Of a stretch of DNA of 64,000 bases, positions 1-12,594 are shown in pieces. Each line of letters opens with the position of its first letter. The first letter of the stretch is position 1. The stretch is from assembly GCA_014871385.1 (NCBI GenBank), contig CM026421.1, forward strand, positions 16,289,048-16,353,047. Reading direction: 5' to 3'. The notes beneath the pieces are model-generated. The model was given only the letters and a program-made list of their open reading frames with translations. It did not search any database and was not told the origin of the DNA. The translations under genes were made by a program, and so were the position numbers. Origin of the DNA: Ceratodon purpureus (lineage: Eukaryota > Streptophyta > Bryopsida > Pseudoditrichales > Ditrichaceae).

Positions 1-1836
1 TATTTATGTTTTCTTGAAATCGGATGCCGTCTAACGCCCTTGATATGTTGAACTAGGCCGAATGTGTTATTTGAACTATGTAGTCTTCACACTGGTTGAG
101 ACGAATATTGTTGGATTCTTGCTTGATGTGAAATGAGTCTGATTATTGGATCTGTACGACTGTAATGGGTTTTAGAGTTCTTAGGGGTTATGATGAGTCC
201 GAGTTGGTTTTCATATGATTGGTGGATTACATGATGGTTCTTAGGTGGTTGCCGAATAGACGATTTGGCTTAGACCTATGGACAGTTTGCACAAATTTCA
301 AAATGTAATCAGTGATGTGTTAGTGGGTTTAGTATTTGCAATGTAATGTGGCTGTGATTGATATACATATTATAATCGAGTTCTCTGAGTAAGTGCCAGA
401 TTATGTAAAATTGGAAAATGAGGCTGTTGAACTTGTATTAGTTTCGATCCTGCCGTTCTGTGACGAACGACTTAGATTAGCAATATATGATGTTCTTTGT
501 AAACCACAGATTGCATCGAGTTTTCATTAGATTGATCTTGAGTGTGCGTGTACAGTACATATCAGCGATGTCATGTCCGATTCTAGCACCATGTCTATGT
601 TCTTATGTCGCTTGTGGTCGGTTATATTAGAGTACTAATGGGCGTTCTGTGACGAACACATTAAGTTGCTTAATTCGATTGAGTACAAAGATATTGTTCA
701 TCAGGTACATCGATGATGCATTCTGCTTTATGTAATAGTAGATGCTGTTACATGCTTTATTGATTATGTTTATAATGCTTAATATGGAGCTCGTTACGTA
801 GTGTTATCATTGATATTGTCCTGGTTGATCGATAATCAATTCGTTCATAAAGAGTAGTTCTGTGACGAACATGCCAAACTAGCACAAACAGCCTTGTCTT
901 CTTGATTTACTGTTTCACTTTTTAGCATTGACTGAAAGTAACTGTTATATACATATCTGGTGCATCATTTTTAATTCGTATACTTTAGCTGAGTAAGTTT
1001 ATTGTTTTAATTGCGTTAGTTTGAAAATGTATTAGTTAGGGGTTGATCGTTCGGTGACGAACATGTCTATTACATTGACATGGCACTCCAGAATGTAACG
1101 GTCCATGATCAGTTTGTTTTAATTTGAAATGAACTCTAATTAACAAAGTTTTAGTGTTCTGCACAGATCACCCATACATGGGCCGATTTGAACTCATTGA
1201 TAAATAACTTAGTTAGTTTAGCTTTTGAGTATATCATCAAGAATTGGAATAGGCTTACCTGTTCTGTAACGAACACCACCAAGTGGCATGATTTGGTAGA
1301 TAATTAGATTCGACTCTGAACTACTTGATGTGAATTTAGAGTGTTCATAACTTGTAAAAAAAAGAGTGTTCGGTACAGATCACTACTTACTCAGTCAATT
1401 TAAAATTCTTTGATTTCATAATTATTTGAAATTACTTTCAAATATGATGGGTAATTGGCGTTCGGTGACGAACACCCTTAGGAGGCAGATTCTCAATGGA
1501 CTTAAGAGTTAAATATGTTCATTTGGATAATGAATGACATGTATTCATATTGCCATTTATACTTTGTTTTGTACAGTTCTCACATACCTACTTCATATAT
1601 TACTCATTTTGTTCATGTTATTGGACCTTTTAGTGATTATTTACATTATAATTAGCCAAATTGTTCAAAATGAGTCTTCGAATCAGCAATTTCCAAGATA
1701 GAATTACCGAGACCAATATCGTTCTGTACCGAACACCAGTTTATGTTGCGATGTTTTCTCATCAGCCGTTTTTATGGTGTTCGGTTTCAAACTCTGTTGC
1801 TGATATATTAAACTATTATTGCAGGTACAGAGTGCG
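1..1836. repeat. Upstream region with regularly spaced 14-bp palindromic boxes (block A)
   Basis: No convincing coding sequence is visible here. The region lies before the first coding exon of the ParB-methylase gene. An acceptor-like TTGCAG ending at 1824 suggests that part of it is a 5' UTR intron. It contains GTTCTGTGACGAAC or close variants at 455-468, 644-657, 857-870, 1049-1062 (GTTCGGTGACGAAC), 1261-1274 (GTTCTGTAACGAAC), 1460-1473 (GTTCGGTGACGAAC) and 1721-1734 (GTTCTGTACCGAAC). The steps are 189, 213, 192, 212, 199 and 261 bp. GCCGAAT half-sites near 55 and 250 would continue the same spacing to the left. Sequence between the boxes is largely unalike by eye. Confidence 0.8.
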
Positions 1837-4800
1837 ATGGCAACAGAAGGAAGTAACGATGTGGAGTGGGCGCCCTCTCCCTCACAAGGTCGGGAGAATG
1901 CTAACTTCTATATGCCTAATAATTTATGCTTTTCTGACCTAATGACTTTCTGACTATTGCATGTTCTGTGACGAACGGTTCTAAACCTCTCAATTTGTTT
2001 CTGTGGTCTGTAGCGAATCCAGATGATAATCATATCATGTTTGACTACTTGCGTGCGGAGGATCCACCAGCAGCCCAGGGGGGAGGTATTGTATTTGCTT
2101 TTAACTGATATATTAATTCACTTCCATCTTTCGGGTGCTGCGATTACAAGTTCAGAGAAATATTAAGTAACCAATCATCACTGTAATGATGCTTAGGTGC
2201 CCCTACCGGTGATGCGCCACTTGAAGATGCGCCACTTGAAGATGGCGATGGCGACCACATGCAGAGTCCGCTGCGTCAACCCCTACCTAACCCAGGTTCG
2301 GGCGTCCTTGGATATATTTTCTAAATTCTTCCGATGTTCCGTTCTGTGCCGAACGGACTAAGTGATTGCGATTTAGTAGCTTGAATGACATGATGATTAA
2401 TTAACCTGGTACTAAATATGAGCAATTGTTGTTATTTTCCAGATAGTGAAGACTCTGGCATGGAGGATCATTCAGACAATGAACAAGAGGAGGGTAATCA
2501 AAGTGATCCGGAGGAGCCAGATTTCCCCGAACGCATCGAAGATCAAGAAGACGAAGAAGATGATGTCCATTCGGGAGCAAGAGAAGGTGAAAAGGAACCG
2601 GCCCTGGACCCTAAGGAAGAATACGACATGATTGTAGCACATCGCAAGACACGTGTCAACTCCATCCAGATTCTCAAGAGGCTTGAGATGATACCGGCCG
2701 GCAAGTCTATGATTCATATCCCTTTATGCAGAATGCGTAAGCTTCAAGTAGTGCGACCTGCATTGGAGCACGACGTTGCTAAGATGCAAGCAGAGTTCTC
2801 ACATGGATACCGCGATGGTGCGGCGGTATTCTATGTCTCCACTACAAATTTTGAGGGCCAGGAGAAGTTGCTGACCGATGTCGAAAGAGCCAAGTGGAGT
2901 CCGAACTGGCGCATCAGGGATCAAGAATTCGAGGATTTCCTTAAGTCAGACCCTGATTTAGCTGTGCTTTCTAACAAGTTTTTTTATGTGTGGGATGGTA
3001 ACCATCGATTGGTGGCATGGTACGATTTCATTCGGAAGTCGCATAAGCAGGAGTTGGAGTGGCACTATAGGGTTCGGTCAATTGTGCTCCGCACTGCAGA
3101 CAGCGTAACCGATGTACTCACTGCTATGCATGATATAAACAAATCCAATGAGAACAGCCATGTCAAACAGAACCTTGTGCATACCCTGCATCGCATGCAA
3201 AAGGTTGGCATGCTCTCTCTGGATAAATTCAAGGATGTACTCACTGCTGAAGAATTGCAAGCTGCGAAGAAGCAACAAGAGGTTCCACTTGAGAAGAGAC
3301 CGTGGTATCCTCTCTCTCGTGCGAAGTTTCTGGACTACATACATAGTGTAAGTTTCACCATTATGTGACTTTCACCATAACCCAAAGAATTATTATGCTT
3401 ATTCTAATTATATTATTGCTGCCTGTTCAGCAAGATATTATGGAAGCTGGAGATGAGGCACAAAGGAAATATGAAGATGAGACTCCCCGAAAAAGACGAA
3501 CCGCAGATGGGCTCAATGCCGCCATAAACGGTGCCATGGAAGCGAAAAGAAAAGCTCTCACGGCTCCCTTCAACAAATTCTTGGCAATTGCGAATCCGGC
3601 AAATGGGAAACACTTCCTTCCCGAGGTAAATATTTCGACCCTTTATTTCAAATTTTTAAGATTTTATAGTAAGATAGTGCATCGGCCATGACAACCCTGT
3701 TCGGTGCCGAACGAGTCCTTCATCTATGCTTTATTATCAGGTGACTCTGGGGCACTATGTTCATTGAAATCCAACTGCAAGAACCATTCCGCGAATGGGT
3801 TATCTGTTGTAAGTCAGCTCTGGACTTAGATCGAAATAATATACGAGGTCAGAATTCGACTTACAAATCTGATTTTGGTATGGTCTATGTTCTGAATTGA
3901 TTGGGGTCGTAGATTTGATTTAAATGATTGTTATAAATCTTTGGCATATGTTCTTTCTTATTACCTTAATGTCAAGTAACCTCTACTATTATCGAATATA
4001 GTTCAGAACCTTGCAATTCGATGGCCCTAATGTCTAGTTTTAAAGTAAGTCATGTTTAGACCCTCAGAAGCGCACAATCAGATGATCTGGGCCGACCATA
4101 TTCTATCGGCCATGACAACCCTGTTCGGTGCCGAACGAGTCCTACATCTATGCTTTTGACTCTGGTGACTCTGGGGCATTATGTTCATTGAGATCATTGC
4201 TTAGAACCAACTGCAGGAACCATTCTGATTTTGCGAATGGGTTCTCTGTTGTAAGTCACCTCTGGACTAGTATCGCAGATATATACGAGGTCAGAGTTCC
4301 ACTTAAAAATCTGATTTTTAAGATGAACTGAACTGATTGGTGTCGAAGTTTTGATTTAAGTGATTGTTAGAAATCTGGGGCATATGTTAAAACCAATAAC
4401 CTTAATAAAAAGTAACCTCTAATGTTATCGAATATGAGTAAGTGATCGCCGATTTATGAATCATAATTGCGGATTTACGCCCGGCCTGGTTCATATAAAA
4501 TGCTCTAGTCTAATATAATGCAGGTTCGCTGGAATGCGATGTTCGGTGCCGAACGGGTTCAGTAGTGGTGATTTATGTTCAGTGACTTTGCATGACTATT
4601 GTGCTTTCTTTGTAGCTGCTATATGTGTGAACATGTTGTTTTTGATTTTTACTACATTGTCATTAAATGTTGACCATTGGATATCTGTGAATGCTTATTT
4701 GATGAATTAAGTGAGACATAATAACTGAGCATAGGATTAAGGAGTTATGGATTTAGTTCGGTGGCATTTCAAATATTGGTTGGGACTTCATCAGTTGATC

Positions 4801-7800
4801 TGTACCGAATGGGTTATGAGGAATTACTTTTAAATTAAATGAGCTACGCCGAAGCCAACACTGTTTGTTGAATTTGTTATTCTGCGCATTTCCGAACTAA
4901 ACAAATTGAATTCGATTACTTACTAATATGTGTATTTTATGATGGCAGATTGCGAAACATTGGTCTACAAATATTACACCGGAGATGACGACCGAGAAGC
5001 TTCAGAATTTAGCAGCTGCGTGCCTTCCAGCATCCGAGAAGGAGTACCTGCTGAAGCTGTGGAATTCAACGAAATCCGATCGCAAAATGAAGAAGTTTCC
5101 CATTTCTCCATTCAACGATCCGGTCTTCAACAACTATCTACACAAGTATGTATTCTGGTTTCAGCTTAAAGCTGCGTCATTGTCTTTGTACAATTCCATC
5201 ATGGAGCACTACCCGACTACCGAGAAAGTCTGCTCGCAGTCGTTTGAGAATTACATCGACTACCATCGAATCTACCAATGGGATTACGCGTTCAATATTC
5301 CCATCATGAAGAAGGAGATTAGTAAATCAGCTGAATGGGATACACCAAAGCAGGCGCATGGTGAGCCTGCAATGAACCGCCTAATATACAGGTAATTGTT
5401 GTAACTATTTCAATATTTTTGATTTCACTCTCTTAGAATTGCATTCGGTTCGATCCTCATTTGTTTAAAAAATTTCTTGGTTTCGAAGGTATTGGACACA
5501 CCTCCTGGAGAAAGAAGGAGTTGTCAAAGCACCGCATCCCTGCTTTGCATCCTGGCTGGATGTCCAGAATGCGGACACAATGTTCATGGCCGACCAGGCA
5601 AGGGACTGGTCAGAAGACCACCTCAATGCGTGCCACTGGTATATAGAAATGGATCCAGAGGAAACACCACCTCATCTTGTTGAGCTACGAAGGAGTGTTG
5701 AACCTGCTTTCCTCAAACCGGCAGCTGTTCATGCACAAGGAGTGGGAAAACCATCTGGCCACGATGTCGCACCTGGTCGGGCTCAAAAAGGCAAAGGAAA
5801 GTCAGGACATTTGGCTCCGGCAAAGGGACCCGAAAAGGCTTCAACTGGACGTGAGGTTGCACGTCAAAATAACAAGCGCAATGCTCCAAGTCCACCAGAA
5901 GAAGAGGAGGTCAACATTCCGAAACGGGGTAAACAAGGTGATAAAGAGCAAGATCAAGCCGAAACGAATGATCATCAGTCCGAGGCTAAATCATCAAGGT
6001 CCCAGTCGCATACAGGTCGGAGTTTTGGTGGAGGCCAGGGTTCGATTTTGAGGACATCGCTCATCAATCGAGCTCCTCCTGGAGTTGATTTTCACGAGCT
6101 AATTGTCAATAAGTCAGTATCGGATTTTCTTCAATCTGACACAGAGATCTTCCACGACTTTGCCAGAAAGGTATGTTAGTCAATTATGCTATGTGTGTGA
6201 ACTTAATATGTGGATGCCAAAATAAATTCTCGGATTTATGCATGTCAACTGCAATTGCTGTTCGGTGCCTACCAGTTCTAGCATAGTACTTATTTATTAA
6301 ACAAATTCGCTTTCTGCTATTGTATGAAGATTTTCTTGCAATTGTTTACTCTTTTCGTCATGTTCGTTATTAAATTCATGTGTTCTCTACATATGTTGAG
6401 CGTTAAATAATTGGACCATCACTATAATAATGAGCATCGTGAATAATTCTAGTCGGCTGGTTCAAGCTAGCCAATGAGAGTTCGGTGCCGAACAAGGTCA
6501 GTGGCTTCAATTCTGAGACAAGCTGCAATTCGACTGTTGAGACTTCATGCCGTTTATTTGTAGTAAATTAATTTCTCACTTATATAAGTTAGTTACTTAG
6601 ACCTCGCAGAAGTTGATTCGCGGTGCCTTGATTATATATTACAGATTATTGTCTTTGGAGATCTTAGTAATATATTTGACTTGCATTTGCAGTGTGGTGC
6701 CGAAAGGGGTTAGGAGTGATATTTTCTACTGGACCGAATTCGATTTATGTTATGTGTTAAGACATCTTTGTACATGTTTCTGGTCTCTGTCGTGTTAGTA
6801 AATTTAAACAGTTTGAATTTTTAGTTGGAGTCAATAGGGTTAAAATTCAGTTTGAATCGACTATCGCAAATGATGTTTTCTGAAATTCGGTGATTAAATA
6901 CAAAGTTTCTCGTTGAATGAGTTTAGTTAAGGTTGGTGCGCGGATTGAGTGAAACAGAAGTTTGAGTCATGCAAGAGGGCTGAGAAGACGTGTTCGGTGC
7001 CGAACGAGGTCAGTGGGGAGATATTAAGTTTAGGGAGTTCGCATTAATGCTGTGCGTTGTTCTTGGGCGACTGTGGGGGCTGGTAGAGAATTCTTTATCA
7101 TATTTGCTTTCTTTGCAAATTACTTTGTTTATGTTACTTAGTCTGCTGGTATCTACGATTTCATTTCAAGTGATTTCTATTTCAGGTCTGGGCAGGCTTG
7201 ATTTCAAATGTCATTCTGGGTTAAGACATTTATGTACAAGGATTCTTTGCTTCATTGGTCTGCTTGAGACTTGCCATATTCAGTTCGGTGCCGAACTTGT
7301 TTAGTGGGTTCAATGTGGTGAATTAGCTTCTTAGTTACTCAGTAACTTAGTTTCTGCGTAGTTTGAGTTGGTTCGCTTTTGTTTGCTGAAATTGGTTTGC
7401 TGTGTATTGATTTCATACTACCTTATTCGGCACAGTTCGAACTTCCTTGTTTTCCCTAAGAATATGACGAATCGGCTCTTCAGTTACTTCATGTAATATT
7501 GCATTTCTTGCTTTTATTTATTTTGAATAACATTTGTCTTCTGCATGTGCAGGCTCGCGGTATTGAGGAGAAATACATTGGTGGCAAAAGAGGAATGTTT
7601 CCATGTGCCGATTTAGTGATTCTGGACCAGCCATTCGATTCCATTGTATCGGGATTCGGTAACAGAGTTCCCCAGTGGAACTCATTGCCAAAAAATCCGA
7701 AGGAGTGGTATGCCACACGCTTCGATTTCGCATCCAGGTTCGTTCATGACGATGGGGGGATATTGATCCTCATGCCCACGGGTTTAAATTTTGAACTCAT

Positions 7801-8498
7801 GAGCTGGATGGAAAAATTCAGACTGAGGACTAAATGTGAGTGGTCGTGCCACCAATTCGAGCCCCTCACTCATCCTATGTATGATGACATGATGGTATGA
7901 CTCCACCTCCATGTGAATATTTTAGCATGCATACGATTCACAACTGTTTAGGGAGATTTTCATTTGTAGCAGCTACTTGAGATAGTCAAGCAAATCCGAA
8001 TGTCGTGCATTGTGAATGCTAACCAACCTGTTTTATTTTGATGTGTAGACCTACATGTTTTCGGCCTTGTTGTTGCTGAAGACCGGGGTGGCCACGGGTA
8101 AACCGGATTGGGAACGGTTACCGAAACCTTTGAAGCTGAATTCGGATCCTCTTCTAGTCAACACCCCAGAGGATCCTTTAAGGTTTCTAAGTCTAACTAA
8201 TGACGTACAGAAGCCCACGCTCGGTGCCGACTTGAAGCCACTCCGGGGACCACATGAGAAAAGTGACGTCTTCTTCCAAATCCTCATTGAGATGTGTTCG
8301 AAAGAGGGTGATTTGGTGGTGGACCTTAGCGCATCTACCGGCGCTTCTCTTCGCGCCTGCCGCGCTTCAGGCCGACATTTCTTTGGCATTGAAGAGGACT
8401 CTCACATTTACAACACCATCCTGGCGCCTATGTGTAAGGCACCCGAATCACCGAAGCCACGAAGGCGTAGGGGTATGGATGCTTCTATGAGCCCCTGA
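1837..8498 (+). CDS. ParB/sulfiredoxin-like and N4/N6 DNA-methylase-like fusion protein, nine exons
   Basis: The exons I infer are 1837-1888, 2014-2085, 2197-2295, 2443-3347, 3431-3625, 4949-5391, 5489-6170, 7553-7894 and 8049-8498. They total 3240 nt, are in phase throughout and have GT/AG borders, giving 1079 residues. The N-terminus is acidic and holds a 15-bp tandem repeat (APLED twice). A ParB/Srx-like domain spans about residues 160-300: IPLCRM, then WDGNHRLVAW near 258, like the GxxR signature of ParB proteins. A mixed region and a basic linker rich in K, Q and S follow. The C-terminal part resembles a beta-order amino-methylase: LVILDQPF near 838 in place of the usual DPPY, then GGILILMP, then VVDLSASTG near 1020 in place of the usual FxGxG. 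Such pairings are known from phages and bacteria. Methylase activity is uncertain because both key motifs deviate. I see no stop or frameshift. Confidence 0.72.
1963..7296. repeat. 14-bp palindromic boxes inside the introns of the ParB-methylase gene (block B)
   Basis: Copies lie at 1963-1976 (GTTCTGTGACGAAC), 2341-2354 (GTTCTGTGCCGAAC), 3699-3712, 4123-4136, 4541-4554, 6480-6493, 6992-7005 and 7283-7296. The last six are all exactly GTTCGGTGCCGAAC. Every copy falls in an intron as I reconstruct the gene and none in an exon. Degenerate or half copies occur near 4800, 6260, 6690 and 7425. The first intron copies resemble the upstream block, while later introns carry the homogeneous GGTGCC form. 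Confidence 0.85.
3680..4440 (+). repeat. Direct duplication of about 424 bp within intron 5
   Basis: Two diverged copies, about 3680-4005 and 4104-4435, can be aligned by eye. Shared landmarks include ATCGGCCATGACAACCCTG with the 14-bp box (3699 and 4123), GACTCTGGGGCA, CTCTGGACT, ATACGAGGTCAGA and the TTATCGAATAT end. The duplication doubles the palindromic box. Confidence 0.75.
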
Positions 8499-9140
8499 TA
8501 TTAATTCGAATTTGTTAGTGCATTCAGGAACTCTCTAATTTCTGTAGAAATGGTTCACTTGAACCTTTTCAAGAAGCTTTACAATTTCAAGAGTCTCACA
8601 TCCTTATTATTTCCAACTTTGTCCTCTGTGTACTATTGTATATTCGGTCCTTTGCAGGTCATTATGGTTTCTGCAGACCATTTTTCGTAGATCCAGACTT
8701 CTTCCGAAGTCCATCTCCGACATACTCCCTTCCTTCTCCAGTTGCGGCGCTGGCTTGTGTAATGGCTGAGCAAGAGTCACCGGACGTCAAATCTAATACC
8801 TCTGCTGAATACCATAGAGGAAATATGTATGTGGACACGGAAGCTGCCGAATCTTTATCCGAAGATAGAACAGTAGACATGGTTGGTGAGGAGTCATCTG
8901 GAGAAAGCTTTATGTCAACTTGATGTCACCGAATTAGAAGGCATTAGCTCTGATATGCAAACAATTTGCATCAACCCAAAAAGCAAGTACCTAATATATT
9001 GTAATCCGAATCATCCCCAAAAAATAGAGATCGGTTTAGCTATTCTTTACACTATAATGCATGCTGTTTTCGACATTAAGATAGTTCATTCTAGTTGCGC
9101 ACTGTTTTGGTTCGCTTGACATGGTGTTCTTTATGCGGTT
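8499..9140 (+). other. 3' flank of the ParB-methylase gene; possible UTR or alternative last exon
   Basis: After the stop at 8498 there is an AG acceptor-like site near 8656-8658. An open stretch follows with its first ATG at 8763. It encodes about 53 acidic residues starting MAEQESPDV and ending ESFMST. It could be an alternative C-terminus, 3' UTR sequence, or chance. No known domain is recognised. Confidence 0.25.
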
Positions 9141-11115
9141 GGGCAAAGTCTGGTTTAATGTACTTTAAGCCACGTAAATGCAACAAGTTTCATCCCGGAT
9201 GATTAAAAGATAACTCAGATCATGGAGACAGGCACATCACCCTAGTTCGATAGCGTATTTGATCCTGAAATGATATGATGCCCCCTTCTGCGCTCTGGTC
9301 CCCCTGCCCAGCTGCTCCAAAAAAAACAAAAAAGAAGAAATGAAATGATAATGATATTGGGTAAATTGGAGAATCCGACTTATAACTAATGTTTTATAAC
9401 TACCTGTTTATAAAGAATCTGCCAATGCAAGCGCTTCGTACCACGAAGGTTGTATTAAAGCTCAGTAACACTAAAAGCCTGCGACATTCTCAATGCAGTG
9501 CAGTCTGGGGGCCTGTAAAATGCCCATTTTTTTTAGGATTTCGGAGACACTACTTACGTGATACCTAGGTGGTGTACCCGGATGATACCAAGGTGATGTA
9601 TGAGGTTGAGAATTGGGTGCTGTATGCAATGAGATTTAGAGAGCCCAGTTTCAAAAACTTAGAATCATGAATGTCGAACTGAATATCTGCCCTCTTGGAA
9701 AAATTGATTCTTTCCAATGGACTTGAATTCGGAAAAAAAAATAAAAATGTCTTACGTGGATTAATGATTCATGAACAAGGGTTTATCAATAAACTGATTA
9801 TTCATTTTAGAGAATTATTATTTCATAGAATATTTATTATTCCTGGAGTCTATACTTTTATTAATCTATTAATAGAGAAAATCTAATAAGCAGTTCTCTT
9901 AATTATTAACATTTTGAATGAATATTTAGTTATTTTTCTCCTTTTCAATTCAATGATAAATCTATTAATACAATTTTCTTATTGTATTCATAACCATCTA
10001 TTAAAAAAAATAAAAAATAGAAGTACATAAAACAAACGTTCATTATAATTAAATACAAAATTATCTAAAAATATACTTATAGTCTAAAATATATAAATAA
10101 ATTATTATATATCTAAATTTATATAAGTATATATATATACAAATATTATGTATATCTGTAATCATATGTTCATGATTATATATTAATAATCGGTATATAT
10201 TAAATATAATATCATTATATATAAATATCCGTCTATTTATATTTATGTCATTATAAATAATTTAATACATATTTTAAAATGTATTTTTTACTTTACTTTA
10301 TCTTCATATATAATTATCAAATTATAATTTAAAATAAAAAAAATATAGCTTAGTATTTATATATTTAAATCTTAAAGTACATGAAGTAGTATTATTTATT
10401 TATATTTTAAAGTAAATGAAATCAACTATTACTACATGTAGCCATATTTTTTAAGTTATTTAGATAAATATGAATATATGTTTCTCTATGTTTATACAGA
10501 ATAATATAAATTATTATGACATAGTTATACCTTTAAATATCTATAAATTTGATATTTATATATAATTTTACCTTTATAAAATATATTCATTTATGTATGT
10601 CATAACATCAAATCAAATCAAACAGATGTCATAACATCAATTGATGCCAAATAGATATAATTAATAAATAAACTATGTAAAGAATTATTCTCTATATATA
10701 TATATTCTGAAGTATAAGAATTACATATATATAATTAATCATATATGTAATAATTATTTTATACAATACATATATAATATTTTCAAGGTACATATATATA
10801 ATAAATAATATATGTAATACTTATAATTCATGTCAAATAAATCCTAAATTCTTAAAAAATAACATATTCAAAGAATTATTCTATAATGTATATAAATTTT
10901 TTAAGTAATATATTTGAATTTTACATATACATAGCACACTTAATTTATTAATTATATATAAGAATATTTATATATCTAGTTGTACCTTTTTTATGTATTT
11001 TAAATACACCTTTCACATCTTTTTTATTAAACATATGTTTATATAAATATCTTTAATTTATTGTATATACATGTTCATATATATGTATTTATAAATTATA
11101 CCTTTGATATACACT

Positions 11116-11199
<84 letters not shown>

Positions 11200-11545
11200 C
11201 ACATTTAATAATAATTATATATATACATTGAAAATATTATATATGAACTTTTTTTGTTTTTAAATAACTAAGTTATATATCCATTTAAAAAAATATATAT
11301 TAATGCATATATGAATATCTATTTAGATACTTATATAGATATTATACAATGTTATTTATAAATACATGTATTTATATTCAACGTCTACACTAACGTAGAT
11401 AATGTTTATAAGATTTATTTGTATAAAATATAATCTTTATTTTGTATATAAAATTATAACAAACGTATACGTTTATGAAATATCCTTATATTTTATAAAA
11501 CAAGTATAAATATTATTAATCAATATTTATGTATTTAAATAAATT

Positions 11546-11625
<80 letters not shown>

Positions 11626-12545
11626 TATCTATATATTTTATTATTTTTATATTCGTAAACATATACGGTTGCCACTTTAATTCATAAAGCTTATCTGTCT
11701 ATAATATGTATAATTAATATTTTATTTGAATTCGTTAAATCAAAGAAACTTGTGGAGTAATCTTCATTTCTACTTTGTACTAAAGATTTATTTTTTGAAG
11801 TATAATAACCATGCAAAATTATTGGAAATAATTAAAATATAGAATTTTTTAAATAACATAAATGGATTTAAAATATAGTTTATTTTAATAATAACAAATT
11901 GGAGATATATTTAATGAGTTATATATGTTCGTGTATATTTATATATGTTTTTTTTTAAATAAGAGTAGTTATAATGTATTTAGCCTATAATTCATTTTAT
12001 ATGCTTTAAAGATATATAATGAACATTTAAATCTCACTTTAGCTTGCAAGTCTATTATATTTATAATTAATATTTTAATTTAATTCACAAACTAAATCTT
12101 GTGGTAGTATAAAAAAGAATCTTGTGGTTTAATATTTATTGCTACGCATGTATAGAAATAATGTCAAAGTTTTTAGATTGAAATAAATTAAGATTTGCAG
12201 GTGTTGATATTTTTAGTCTATTTGTAGTTTTGATATTTTTAGTTTATAATTCATTTTCTAAACGATAGAAGATTATTTGAACTAAAATAACATCTTGTAG
12301 CTATATTTATCACGGACATTGTCAATGAGTTTTACAACAGCTCCTAATGCCTATGCCGCATGCATTTGCTCTAAGGTTTCCAGTGGCTTTGATGCATTTA
12401 GCGGGAGAAATTAGACAGTGAGGAGGTACGTTGCCTAATGCATACTCATGCAAACACTTAATGAACAAAGCCACTATTCTGTGACTATAAAGATATATCT
12501 GTATATTTAAAGTACTATATATTAATACTCATATTTATATATAAC

Positions 12546-12594
<49 letters not shown>

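Noticed and set aside
8219-8233. CGCTCGGTGCCGACTT in the last exon of the ParB-methylase gene resembles the 14-bp box
   Set aside because: It lacks the GTTC and GAAC outer arms and is explained by coding sequence (LGADL), so I do not count it.
9695-9886. 63-codon open frame in AT-rich DNA, possible plastid-derived fragment
   Set aside because: The composition suits an organelle-like origin, but I could not match it to any plastid gene. A chance frame in AT-rich DNA is as likely.
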